In this document: positions 17,546 through 24,920 of the stretch, in pieces
Layout of the letters: each line of letters begins with the position of its first letter
Numbering within the stretch: the stretch's first letter is position 1
NCBI GenBank assembly: GCA_902775355.1
Contig: CACYLY010000046.1
Coordinates: forward strand, 1-43,178
Reading direction: 5' to 3'
DNA from: Oscillospiraceae bacterium
GTDB lineage: Bacteria; Bacillota; Clostridia; Oscillospirales; Oscillospiraceae
Length of the DNA stretch: 43,178 nucleotides
The notes under the pieces: generated by a model
Seen by the model: the letters and a program-made list of their open reading frames with translations, nothing else
The model's database searches: none
Told to the model about the DNA's origin: nothing
Program-made: the position numbers and the translations under genes

Positions 17546-19060
17546 ATGTTTGCACGCGTGAACAGTCTGGGGGTCAGCGGCATCGGGGGCTACGGCGTCA
17601 CCGTGGAGGTGGACATCTCCAACGGCCTGCCCGCCTTCGATATCGTGGGCCTGCCGGACGCGGCGGTGAAGGAGAGCCGGCAGCGGGTCCACGCCGCCGT
17701 GAAGAACAACGGCTTTCGCTTTCCCGTGAGCCGCATGACGGTGAACCTGGCCCCGGCGGACAAGAAAAAGGCCGGCACGGTCTACGACCTGCCCATGCTG
17801 GTGGGGATCCTGGCCGCCCAGGGGGAGATCAGAAAGCCCTCGGCGGACTGCGCCTTTCTGGGGGAGCTGTCCCTGACGGGGGAGCTGCGCCCGGTGACCG
17901 GCGCCCTGCCCATGGCTATCGCCGCCGCCCGTGAGGGGATCCGCAAGCTCTTCGTCCCGGCGGAGAACGCCTCTGAGGCCGCCTTTGCCGAGGGCGTCTC
18001 CGTCTATCCGGTGGACACCGTGGCCCGGCTGCTGAAGCACCTGAGGGGAGAGGAGGAGCTGGAGCCCGCCGAGCCGCCCCGGCCGGAGGATTCCCGCCTG
18101 GGCCTGCCGGACTTTGCGGACGTGAAGGGGCAGGAGAGCGTGAAGCGGGCCATGGAGATCGCCGCCGCCGGCGGGCACAACATCCTGCTGGTGGGGCCCC
18201 CGGGCGCGGGCAAAAGCATGATGGCGAAACGCCTGCCGGGGATCCTGCCGGACATGAGCCGGCAGGAGATGATCGAGGCCACGGAGATCCACTCCGTTGC
18301 CGGGCTCACCAGCCGCAAGCGGCCCATCGTGGCCACCCGGCCCTTCTGCTCGCCCCACCACACCATCTCCATGGCGGGCCTAGCCGGCGGCGGGACCATC
18401 CCGCGGCCCGGACAGCTGAGCATCGCCCATCTGGGGGTGCTGTTCCTGGATGAGCTGCCGGAGTTCCGCTCCGACGTGCTGGAGGTCATGCGTCAGCCCC
18501 TGGAGGACGGGGAAGTCACCGTCTCCCGGGCGGCGGGCACCGTCACCTTCCCCAGCCGCTTCATGCTGGTGTGCGCCATGAACCCCTGCAAATGCGGCTG
18601 GTACGGCCACCCCTCGGGCCGCTGCCACTGCTCCGTGCAGGAGGTGCGCCGCTACCAGAGCCGGATCTCCGGCCCGCTGCTGGACCGGATCGACCTGATC
18701 GTGGAGGTGCCGGCCCTGGAGTATGAGGAGCTGAAAAACCGGGCGCCCGCCGAGCCCTCTTCGGAGATCAAAAAGCGGGTGGACGCCGCCCGGGCCGTGC
18801 AGAGAGCCCGCTTCGGCGGAGACAGCACCCTGGTGAACGCCCGCATGGGCGTGAAGGAGATGCGCGCCTGCTGCGCCCTGGACCCGGAGAGCGACAAGCT
18901 CATGAAGGACGCCTTCGACGCCCTGGGCCTCTCCGCCCGGAGCTATGACCGGATCCTGCGGGTGGCCCGGACCATCGCGGACCTGGCGGGCAGCGAGAGC
19001 ATCGCCCCGGAGCACGTGGCCGAGGCCATCCAGTACCGGAGTTTTGAATTGACCGAATGA
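17546..19060 (+). CDS. comM: YifB/ComM family Mg-chelatase-like AAA+ ATPase
   Basis: 504-residue protein. The N-terminal Lon-protease-S5-like domain (1-165) begins MFARVNSLGVSGIGGYGV. The AAA+ domain has Walker A GPPGAGKS (217-224) and Walker B GVLFLDELPEF (297-307), with a zinc-type CKCGWYGHPSGRCHC segment near 350. The C-terminal domain is Mg-chelatase-like. Characterised ComM is a hexameric branch-migration helicase that helps integrate DNA during natural transformation; the Firmicutes role is less clear. ATG at 17546, preceded by GAAGGGTG. It ends just before a terminator. Confidence 0.92.
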   Translation: MFARVNSLGVSGIGGYGVTVEVDISNGLPAFDIVGLPDAAVKESRQRVHAAVKNNGFRFPVSRMTVNLAPADKKKAGTVYDLPMLVGILAAQGEIRKPSADCAFLGELSLTGELRPVTGALPMAIAAAREGIRKLFVPAENASEAAFAEGVSVYPVDTVARLLKHLRGEEELEPAEPPRPEDSRLGLPDFADVKGQESVKRAMEIAAAGGHNILLVGPPGAGKSMMAKRLPGILPDMSRQEMIEATEIHSVAGLTSRKRPIVATRPFCSPHHTISMAGLAGGGTIPRPGQLSIAHLGVLFLDELPEFRSDVLEVMRQPLEDGEVTVSRAAGTVTFPSRFMLVCAMNPCKCGWYGHPSGRCHCSVQEVRRYQSRISGPLLDRIDLIVEVPALEYEELKNRAPAEPSSEIKKRVDAARAVQRARFGGDSTLVNARMGVKEMRACCALDPESDKLMKDAFDALGLSARSYDRILRVARTIADLAGSESIAPEHVAEAIQYRSFELTE

Positions 19061-19097
19061 AAAACCGTGCTTGCCCAAGCGGCAAGCACGGTTTTAT
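19061..19097. terminator. Bidirectional terminator between comM and the 52-aa gene
   Basis: Stem AACCGTGCTTGCC/GGCAAGCACGGTT with loop CAAGC, flanked by AA and TTTT. Serves comM and the convergent small gene. Confidence 0.9.
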
Positions 19098-19252
19098 GCG
19101 CGCAGATACAGCTCTTCACACGCCTGCTGGGCCTGGACCAGCAGGCGCTGTGCCTCTTCGGGCCGTTCTGCGTCCAGGGCCTCCAGCGCGTCGGTGACGG
19201 CGTTGAACAGGCGCAGATACATGCTTTGATAGACCGATAAAGGCGTTTCCAT
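19094..19252 (-). CDS. 52-aa small helical protein, divergent partner of XRE regulator
   Basis: Short gene encoding METPLSVYQSMYLRLF, then NAVTDALEALDAERPEEA, QRLLVQAQQACEELYLRA. It is Leu/Ala/Glu-rich and predicted fully helical, with no signal peptide or TM helix. It is supported by an ideal TAGGAGG binding site before ATG 19252, a consensus-like promoter (19297-19326), and a near-identical second copy at 19654-19794. It is divergent from an XRE regulator, across an operator dyad. Function unknown; a small antirepressor, a partner of the XRE protein, or a toxin/antitoxin-type component are possible, none shown by sequence. Confidence 0.75.
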   Translation of the reverse strand: METPLSVYQSMYLRLFNAVTDALEALDAERPEEAQRLLVQAQQACEELYLRA

Positions 19253-19279
19253 CAGAATACCTCCTATAAAAGAACCACT

Positions 19280-19347
19280 CCACGTTTATGTGACGTATTT
19301 TAAGCCGGACTCCATGGTAATGTCAAGTATACGTCTGATAAACGTGG
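19280..19347. promoter_or_regulatory. Split inverted repeat (operator) between 52-aa gene and XRE gene
   Basis: Left arm CCACGTTTAT-GT-GACGTAT (19280-19298); right arm ATACGTC-TG-ATAAACGTGG (19329-19347). The arms are perfect inverted copies over 17 positions, with a two-base unpaired step in each and a 30-nt centre. They bracket the leftward promoter exactly: one arm covers the -10 and start point, the other lies just upstream of the -35. This is the layout expected for repression by a dimeric XRE protein, probably the product of 19350-19619. Confidence 0.75.
19297..19326 (-). promoter_or_regulatory. Strong SigA promoter of the 52-aa gene
   Basis: Minus strand: TTGACA, 18-nt spacer, TAAAAT. 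The -35 is perfect consensus. It lies inside the operator dyad. Confidence 0.8.
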
Positions 19348-19349
19348 TG

Positions 19350-19619
19350 ATGAATTTGAAGAAGATCCTCTTTGATTCCAACAAAAATGTGGTCTCCCGC
19401 ATCCTGCGGGAGAGACGGCTCGCTGCCGGACTGACCCAGGCCCAGCTTGCGGCCAGGATGCAAACGCTGGGCGTCAATCTGGACCAGCAGATGATCAGCC
19501 GGATCGAGAGCAACCGCCGATTCGTGACGGACTATGAGCTGGCCTGCTTCTGCCGAGTGCTGAAGCTCAGCACGGAAGAAGCTCTGGCGGATTTCTACGA
19601 GAACTACGGAAAAGAATAG
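19350..19619 (+). CDS. XRE-family transcriptional regulator (cassette 1)
   Basis: 89 residues from ATG 19350 (MNLKKILFDSNKNVVSRILR), which was preferred because the operator's right arm ends three bases upstream; in-frame starts at 19290 or 19314 would overlap the operator. Helix-turn-helix: RERRLAAGLTQAQLAARMQ, then QQMISRIESNRRFVTDYELACF. The product likely binds the dyad at 19280-19347 and represses the 52-aa gene and itself. It is paralogous to the protein at 19953-20210, sharing RIESxxRFVTDxEL. No strong ribosome binding site is visible. Confidence 0.8.
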   Translation: MNLKKILFDSNKNVVSRILRERRLAAGLTQAQLAARMQTLGVNLDQQMISRIESNRRFVTDYELACFCRVLKLSTEEALADFYENYGKE

Positions 19620-19624
19620 AGGAT

Positions 19625-19656
19625 CGGCGCAGGGGCGGACCTGCGCCGGTTTTTTA
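19625..19656. terminator. Terminator after XRE gene 1
   Basis: Stem CGGCGCAGG/CCTGCGCCG, loop GGCGGA, then GTTTTTT. It also faces the small-gene remnant that follows. Confidence 0.85.
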
Positions 19657-19794
19657 TGCACGAAGATACAGCTCTTCACACGCCTGCTGGGCCTGGACCA
19701 GCAGGCGCTGTGCCTCTTCGGGCCGCTCTGCGTCCAGGGCCTCCAGCGCGTCGGTGACGGCGTTGAACAGGAGCAGATACATGCTTTGATAGAC
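19654..19794 (-). pseudogene. Second copy of the 52-aa gene, start region lost
   Basis: About 141 nt nearly identical to 19094-19234, with only a handful of substitutions, keeping the frame ...YQSMYLLLFNAVTDALEALD to LYLRA-stop. Homology ends seven codons into the gene: the original ATG, the AGGAGG site and the promoter are replaced by unrelated sequence. An internal ATG at 19782 could give a 42-residue product but has no binding site. Most likely a duplication remnant. Confidence 0.7.
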
Positions 19795-19857
19795 AACATG
19801 ACAAGAGCTTTTTTCGGAAGACGGATCCAATGTCTTTGCCCTTCTCTCGGAAATGTA

Positions 19858-19892
19858 TTTCGAAATGACATTTAGTGCGTGTCATATCGAAA
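19858..19892. promoter_or_regulatory. Operator dyad 1 upstream of XRE gene 2
   Basis: TTTCGAAATGACA (19858-19870), nine-base centre, TGTCATATCGAAA (19880-19892): 13-base arms with one mismatch. The core is TGACA-N9-TGTCA. Confidence 0.75.
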
Positions 19893-19917
19893 CACATGTT
19901 ACCATACAATAACCCCA

Positions 19918-19938
19918 ATGACAAGAACTGAATGTCAA
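19918..19938. promoter_or_regulatory. Operator dyad 2 upstream of XRE gene 2
   Basis: TGACA-N9-TGTCA again (19919-19937), 61 nt from the first site core, and 16 nt before the start codon. A half site TGACAAGA also lies at 19799-19806. A possible -10 (TACAAT, 19905-19910) lies between the two dyads. Spacing and identical core suggest autoregulation by XRE protein 2. Confidence 0.65.
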
Positions 19939-19952
19939 AGGGGTGCTGAAAC

Positions 19953-20210
19953 ATGTTTACAAACAAAACGGAGGACGGGAGAAACAACCTTTGCGGATGC
20001 AAAGTTGCGGAGAGAAGAAAAGACATGGGGCTGTCCCAGCGCGCGCTTGCCGACAGACTGCAGCGGGAAGGCTTGGACGTGGACAAGAACGCCGTACAGC
20101 GGATCGAATCCGGGCAGCGCTTCGTGACGGATATTGAGCTGAAGTACCTGAGCAAAGCGCTTGATATCACGCTGCAGGAGCTGCTGGACCAGACGGAAAT
20201 GGGGAATTGA
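19953..20210 (+). CDS. XRE-family transcriptional regulator (cassette 2)
   Basis: 85 residues, starting at ATG 19953 with AAGGGG about ten bases upstream. HTH region: VAERRKDMGLSQRALADRLQ, then KNAVQRIESGQRFVTDIELKYLSKALDITLQELL. It is a paralogue of the XRE protein at 19350-19619, but diverged more than the small-gene copies beside them, so the two cassettes have different histories in their two halves. It probably binds the TGACA-N9-TGTCA dyads upstream, which differ in sequence from the dyad of cassette 1. Confidence 0.8.
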   Translation: MFTNKTEDGRNNLCGCKVAERRKDMGLSQRALADRLQREGLDVDKNAVQRIESGQRFVTDIELKYLSKALDITLQELLDQTEMGN

Positions 20211-20235
20211 TTTTACTCGAAAAACATGGTAGGAT
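20207..20235 (+). promoter_or_regulatory. Candidate promoter for thiI-cinA
   Basis: TTGATT, 17-nt spacer, TAGGAT, overlapping the stop codon of XRE gene 2 and about 75 nt before thiI. Confidence 0.5.
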
Positions 20236-20311
20236 AGGCCGATTCAGAGCCGCAGATCCATCCATATCGGGAAACGGTCCCTGCGGCGCGCAGACGGAAG
20301 GAACATACGCT

Positions 20312-21439
20312 ATGAACGACATTTTGCTTCTCAAGCTGGGGGAGATCGTGCTGAAGGGTCTCAACCGCAAGAGCTTTGAACAGAAACTCATGGGCAATAT
20401 CCGGCGCAGGCTGGTGCCCATCGGAAAATTTAAGGTCAGCTGCATGCAGTCCACGGTCTACGTGGAGGCCCTGGAGGAGGACGCGGACATGGACGCCGCC
20501 TTCGAGGCGGTGCAGAAGGTCTTCGGCGTGGTGAAGATCAGCCGGGCCGCCGCCTGCGAGAAGGACAAGGATGCCATCGCCCGCCTGGCCATCGACTACC
20601 TGCGGGAGGACATGCGCCGGGCCAAGAGCTTCAAGGTGGAGTCCAAGCGCAGCGACAAGAGCTTCCCCATGACCTCCATCCAGCTGAGCCAGTACGTGGG
20701 CGGGGAGCTGGCGGAGGCCTATCCCAACTGCGCCGTGGACGTCCACGAGCCGGAGCTGATCGTGAATCTGGAGATCCGGGACCTGGCGGCCTATGTCCAC
20801 GCCCAGCCGGTGAACGGCGCCGGCGGCATGCCCGTGGGCTCCAACGGCGTGGCGGTGACCCTGCTCGTGCGGCTGATCCCGGTGCACTTCTTCTCCTTCC
20901 CCTATACCTCCCAGCAGGCCAAGGAGAAGGTCATCGAGCTGACGAAGCTGCTCACCGCCTGGTGCGGGCGCATGACCCTGGAGGTGGTGCCCTTTACCCA
21001 TATCCAGGAGGAGATCCGGGACAAGTGCCCGGAGGAGTACTTCACCCTGATCATGCGGCGCTTCATGATGCGCATCGCGGAGCGGATCGCTCTGTCCAAC
21101 GGGGCGAAGGCCATCGTCACCGGGGAGAACCTGGGCCAGGTGGCCAGCCAGACCATGGAGGCCATGGCCAGCACCCAGGCGGTGCTGTCTTTGCCCGTGC
21201 TGCAGCCCCTGATCGGCATGGACAAGGAGGAGATCGTACAGATGTCGAGAAAGATCGGCACCTTCGACACCTCCATTCTGCCCTATGAGGACTGCTGCAC
21301 GGTGTTCACCCCCCGTCACCCCAGGACCCGGCCCAGCGTCGCCGAGGTGGAGACCGCCGAGAGCGCCCTGGACGTGGAGGCCCTGGTGGAGGAGGCCCTG
21401 CAGGGCATCGAGCGGATCCGGCTGGAAGAGGAGGAATAA
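20312..21439 (+). CDS. thiI: ThiI tRNA 4-thiouridine synthetase lacking its PP-loop
   Basis: 375-residue ThiI, which uses ATP to adenylate U8 of tRNA and passes sulfur to it. The N-terminal ferredoxin-like and THUMP domains cover about 1-165 (MNDILLLKLGEIVLKGLNR; ELIVNLEIRDLAAYVH). Homologues then read GxPVGxxGxxxxLLSGGIDSP...KRG-V-x-x-x-x-VHFxSxPYTS. Here LL (residues 184-185) is followed directly by VRLIPVHFFSFPYTSQQAKEK, so 17 residues including the ATP-binding SGGIDS motif are missing, in frame. The rest, including CCTVFTPRHPRTRP at the end, is normal. As it stands the protein should not bind ATP. There is no C-terminal rhodanese domain, as usual in Firmicutes. cinA follows three bases after the stop. 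Confidence 0.9.
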   Translation: MNDILLLKLGEIVLKGLNRKSFEQKLMGNIRRRLVPIGKFKVSCMQSTVYVEALEEDADMDAAFEAVQKVFGVVKISRAAACEKDKDAIARLAIDYLREDMRRAKSFKVESKRSDKSFPMTSIQLSQYVGGELAEAYPNCAVDVHEPELIVNLEIRDLAAYVHAQPVNGAGGMPVGSNGVAVTLLVRLIPVHFFSFPYTSQQAKEKVIELTKLLTAWCGRMTLEVVPFTHIQEEIRDKCPEEYFTLIMRRFMMRIAERIALSNGAKAIVTGENLGQVASQTMEAMASTQAVLSLPVLQPLIGMDKEEIVQMSRKIGTFDTSILPYEDCCTVFTPRHPRTRPSVAEVETAESALDVEALVEEALQGIERIRLEEEE

Positions 21440-21442
21440 GCT

Positions 21443-22693
21443 TTGCGCGAGTACAACACTGAGATCCTCTCCGTGGGGACCGAGCTGCTGCTGGGGCACA
21501 TCACCAACACCGACGCCCGGGATATCTCCGAGCTGCTGTCGAAGATCGGCGTGAACGTACGCTGGCACACCGTGGTGGGGGACAATCCGGAGCGGCTGGC
21601 GGCCTGCGTGGAGATCGCCAAGGGCCGGGCGGACATCATCATCACCACCGGCGGCCTGGGACCCACCTGCGACGATCTGACCAAGCAGATCCTGGCGAAG
21701 AGCTTCGGCCTGCCCCTCACGGAAAACGCCGCCGAGCGGGAGGGGCTCTACGAGTACATCCGGACGGGGAAGGACTTCACGCCCAATAATTTCAGCCAGG
21801 CCCTGCTGCCGGAGGGCTGCACCGTGTTCCACAACCGCTGGGGCACCGCTCCCGGCTGCGCCTTCGAGGCGGCGGGCAAGCTGGTCCTCATGCTGCCCGG
21901 GCCGCCCAACGAGTGCGTGCCCATGTTCCGGGAGTATGCCATCCCGTACCTGAAAAAGCTCTCCGAGGAGCAGATCGTTTCCCACTCCGTCCGGATCTTC
22001 GGGATCGGGGAGAGCGCGGTGGACCAGATCTTCGCCGAAGAGATGAACGCCATGCGCAATCCCAGCATGGCCCCCTATGCCAAGGAGTGCGACTGCCTGC
22101 TGCAGGTCACCGCCAAGGCGAAGAGCGAGGAGGAGGCCGAGGCCATGATGGCCCCGGTGATCGAACACGTGAAGGCGCGGCTGGGGGATGTGGTCTACGG
22201 CATGGATGTGGAGAGCATCGAGGAGGCCGTGCTGCCGCTTTTGAAGGAGCGGGGGCTGACCTTCGCCGCCGCCGAGAGCTGCACCGGCGGCGACGTGGCC
22301 CGCAGGATCACCGAGATCCCGGGGGCCAGCGCCGTCTTCGCCGGGGGCTGCGTGACCTACACCAACGAGGTCAAGGCCCGGCTCCTGGGCATCGACCGGG
22401 CGCTGATCGAGGAACAAGGCGCCGTCAGCGAGCCGGTGGCAAGGCTCATGGCGGAGCGGGTCCGGGCCGTCACCGGGGCGGACATCGGCCTGGGCGTCAC
22501 AGGCTTGGCCGGGCCGGACGGGGACGGGGTCCACGAGGTGGGCACGGTCTTCGTCTCCATGGCCGTGGAGGGGGAGACCTTCGTGCGCCAGCTGCACCTG
22601 GGCGCCTTCCGCACCCGCAGCTTCATCCGCCGCATGGCGGGGAACCATCTCTACGACATGATGCGCCGCTGGCTCACGGGCCTGGCGGTGTGA
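21443..22693 (+). CDS. cinA: CinA family protein (competence/damage-inducible, NMN amidase domain)
   Basis: 416-residue two-domain CinA. The N-terminal MoaB/MoeA-like domain (1-170) has VGTELLLGHITNTD and TTGGLGPTCDDLT; it acts as an ADP-ribose pyrophosphatase-type domain in studied members. The C-terminal domain (about 255-416) has AAAESCTGG and GVTGLAGPDGD, the nicotinamide-mononucleotide deamidase signature. Start is TTG 21443, with GAGGAGGAA at the end of thiI as binding site; no better in-frame start exists. Pathway: pyridine nucleotide recycling. Probably cotranscribed with thiI and ended by the terminator at 22745. Confidence 0.92.
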   Translation: MREYNTEILSVGTELLLGHITNTDARDISELLSKIGVNVRWHTVVGDNPERLAACVEIAKGRADIIITTGGLGPTCDDLTKQILAKSFGLPLTENAAEREGLYEYIRTGKDFTPNNFSQALLPEGCTVFHNRWGTAPGCAFEAAGKLVLMLPGPPNECVPMFREYAIPYLKKLSEEQIVSHSVRIFGIGESAVDQIFAEEMNAMRNPSMAPYAKECDCLLQVTAKAKSEEEAEAMMAPVIEHVKARLGDVVYGMDVESIEEAVLPLLKERGLTFAAAESCTGGDVARRITEIPGASAVFAGGCVTYTNEVKARLLGIDRALIEEQGAVSEPVARLMAERVRAVTGADIGLGVTGLAGPDGDGVHEVGTVFVSMAVEGETFVRQLHLGAFRTRSFIRRMAGNHLYDMMRRWLTGLAV

Positions 22694-22744
22694 GGATCGG
22701 GAGAAGGATGCCGGGGGCGAAAAACGCGATATAAGAATTCTTAA

Positions 22745-22776
22745 GAATTGCGCTGCTTGACGGCAGCGCAGTTTTG
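22745..22776 (+). terminator. Terminator after cinA
   Basis: Stem TGCGCTGC/GCAGCGCA, loop TTGACG, then GTTTT. Confidence 0.85.
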
Positions 22777-22829
22777 TGCTATTTTAGCTGTACTAAGACG
22801 GTTAATACAGTCGGATCGAAGAAGGCGGA

Positions 22830-23465
22830 GTGCGGGACGACAGGCGGCCAAGGGGTGAGGGCTGTCCCCCCTATTCCCCAGTGTGCGCACTGGGGACTTC
22901 CCCCGGAGGGGGAAGCAAGACGCCGAGCGATGCTCGGCGGCCCTTCGTCCTGCGGGATCGTTCCGTATTCGCCGGACAATACCCGGCGCTATGGGGACGT
23001 TTGAGCGCGGCATTCTCCCTCATCACCCCTCCAGTGTGCGCACTGGAGGGGAGCTTCCCCCGCTGGGGGAAGCACAGTCGGGCGACCAAAGGTCGCCCCT
23101 ACGGGCGCGAGACGGACGTGGACGCGGGAAGGCGGGGGAGACCCCTTCCGTCATCCGGCTTGCGTGAGACGCCGGATGACACCGTCCGCCTTGCGGTACC
23201 CGGAAAAATGTTCGCGCGTTCGCTTGCTCCATTTTTCCGACCGCTGCGGTAATTGCGGCATCGCTTTTTCTGCCACCGGCAGCGCGAAGCCGCAATTCCC
23301 CCGGAGGGGGAGGCAAGACGGGACGGCGGGAGACGGACGTGGGCGCGCGTAGGGAGCGATCCCTTGATCGCTCCGCGGATGATGCGTTGGCGCGTGATCG
23401 CGGGCGCGACCTGAAGCGCCCCTACGGCGCGAGACGGCGGGCGACCAAAGGTCGCCCCTACGGGC
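22830..23465. repeat. Dense palindromic repeat region, no gene
   Basis: Between cinA and the GntR gene there is about 0.9 kb without a credible gene. In order: CCCCAGTGTGCGCACTGGGG with CCCCCGGAGGGGG (22872-22915), CGCCGAGCGATGCTCGGCG (about 22921-22940), a second CCAGTGTGCGCACTGG unit with CCCCCGCTGGGGG (23031-23075), GGGCGACCAAAGGTCGCCC (23080-23098), a long composite CCGTCATCCGGC...GCCGGATGACACC + GTCCGCCTTGCGGT...GACCGCTGCGG + CCCCCGGAGGGGG (23147-23312), and GGAGCGATC palindromes up to another GGGCGACC unit (23440-23460). Several of these also occur singly elsewhere in the window. Confidence 0.8.
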
Positions 23466-23518
23466 GCGAGACGAACGTGGACGAGAGTTTGAACGGGGAT
23501 CGCGGTACATTCATGCAA

Positions 23519-23655
23519 TTCCGTAATCCGCATTTCGAATTCCGAATTGTTCCGTGCGGTGCGTTCCTGCAATTCCAAATTTCGCATTTCGAATTCCGAA
23601 TTGTTCCGTGCGGTGCGTTCCTGTAATTTCGAATTCCGAATTGCGAATTATTCAG
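23519..23655 (+). repeat. Direct repeats with AATTCCGAATT cores upstream of GntR operon
   Basis: A unit ATTTCGAATTCCGAATTG-TTCCGTGCGGTGCGTTCCTG occurs twice, about 57 nt apart, and a third partial AATTTCGAATTCCGAATTGCGAATT follows directly before the GntR binding site AGAAAGGA. Similar AATTCCGAATTG text follows the phage genes (35657-35691) and is translated in the portal gene. Confidence 0.75.
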
Positions 23656-23671
23656 AAAGGACGGTGGGCGG

Positions 23672-24034
23672 ATGATCAACATCAATTTCCGGGACGCCCG
23701 GCCCATCTATGAGCAGGTGCGGGACGGCTTTCGCCAGCTGATCCTCACCGGGGCGCTGCCGGCGGACAGTCGGCTGCCCTCGGTGCGGGAGCTGGCCGGA
23801 CAGCTGGCCATCAACCCCAACACCATCCAGCGGGCCTATCGGGAGCTGGAGCAGGAGGGCTACATCTGCTCGGTGCCCGGGCGGGGCAGCTTCGTGTGCC
23901 AGGGGGACGCCGCGGCCCTGGCCCGGCGGGCGGAGCTGCTGGAGCGCTGGGACGCGCTGAGCGGAGAACTGAAGCAGCTGGGGCTGACCGAGGAGGAGCT
24001 CTGCCGGCGGCTGAAAGGAGAAGCACATGATTGA
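23672..24034 (+). CDS. GntR-family regulator (YtrA-type)
   Basis: 120 residues: N-terminal winged helix of the GntR family (ARPIYEQVRDGFRQLILTG; RLPSVRELAGQLAINPNTIQRAYRELEQEGYI) and a short helical tail, the YtrA layout without a large ligand domain. YtrA-type proteins repress their own operon together with ABC transporter genes, often responding to envelope stress or cell-wall antibiotics. Its stop overlaps the next gene by eight bases, so it is the first gene of a three-gene operon. Confidence 0.9.
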   Translation: MININFRDARPIYEQVRDGFRQLILTGALPADSRLPSVRELAGQLAINPNTIQRAYRELEQEGYICSVPGRGSFVCQGDAAALARRAELLERWDALSGELKQLGLTEEELCRRLKGEAHD

Positions 24035-24920
24035 AGTACGGGATCTGGTAAAGAGCTTTGACGGCCTCCGGGCCCTGGACGGGCTGAGTCTCACGGTGCC
24101 CGCCGGGGCGGTCTACGGCCTGGTGGGGCCCAACGGCGCGGGAAAAAGCACCCTGATCCGCCATCTGGCCGGGATCCTCCGGCAGGATGCGGGAAGCGTC
24201 ACGGTGGACGGAGAGCCGGTCTATGAAAACCCGGCGGTGAAGCGCCGCATCGCCTACATCCCCGACGAGGTGTTCTACTATACCCAGGCCACCCTCCGGG
24301 ACATGAAACGTCTGTACCGGGATCTGTATCCGAGCTTTGACCGGGAGCGCTGGGAGAAGCTGGCCCCGGCCTTCGCCCTGGACGAGAAGCGGCCCATACG
24401 CAAGCTCTCCAAGGGGCAGCAGAAGCAGGCCGCCTTCTGGCTGGCCCTGGCCCTGCGGCCGGAGCTGGTGATCCTGGACGAGCCGGTGGACGGGCTGGAC
24501 CCGGTGATGCGCCGGCAGGTCTGGAGCCTGCTGCTGTCCGAGGTGGCGGAGCGGGGCGTGACGGTGCTGGTCTCCTCCCACAACCTGCGGGAGCTGGAGG
24601 ACGTCTGCGACCACGTGGGCATCCTGAACAAGGGGAAGATGCTGCTGGAGCGCAGCCTCTCCGAGCTGCAGGAGAACCTGGTGAAGATCCAGCTGGCCTT
24701 GCCCGAGGGGGCGGAGCTGCCGACGGATCTGGACATGCTCCACGAGAGCCGCACCGGGCGGCTGCGGCAGCTGATCCTGCGGGGGAAGGCCGAGGAGCTC
24801 ACCGAAAAGCTCCAGGCGGCGGGGCCCCTGTTCCTGGACATCCTGCCGTTGAATCTGGAGGAGATTTTTATCTACGAGCTGGGAGGCGCCGATCATGAAG
24901 TCAAGAATATCCTGCTTTAA
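24027..24920 (+). CDS. ABC transporter ATP-binding protein (YtrB/EcsA-like)
   Basis: 297-residue ABC ATPase. Walker A GPNGAGKST (34-42), signature LSKGQQKQ (about 129-136), Walker B LVILDEP with DGLDP, and the switch His in VSSHN. The C-terminal 80 residues are an accessory domain. It energises the permease encoded immediately downstream, whose start lies 26 bases inside this gene. Substrate unknown. ATG 24027 lies within the end of the GntR gene and has AAAGGAGAAG upstream. Confidence 0.92.
   Translation: MIEVRDLVKSFDGLRALDGLSLTVPAGAVYGLVGPNGAGKSTLIRHLAGILRQDAGSVTVDGEPVYENPAVKRRIAYIPDEVFYYTQATLRDMKRLYRDLYPSFDRERWEKLAPAFALDEKRPIRKLSKGQQKQAAFWLALALRPELVILDEPVDGLDPVMRRQVWSLLLSEVAERGVTVLVSSHNLRELEDVCDHVGILNKGKMLLERSLSELQENLVKIQLALPEGAELPTDLDMLHESRTGRLRQLILRGKAEELTEKLQAAGPLFLDILPLNLEEIFIYELGGADHEVKNILL

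Noticed and set aside
20213-22648. Very long open frame on the minus strand opposite thiI-cinA (and similar ones opposite the U32, aspS, GH2 and permease genes)
   Set aside because: They are mirror frames of GC-rich genes, rich in His/Gly/Gln/Val, have no family motifs or binding sites, while the plus-strand genes are clear.
22777-23660. Small genes within the repeat region after cinA
   Set aside because: Several open frames of 60-160 codons exist on both strands, but they are composed of the palindromic repeats and lack binding sites.
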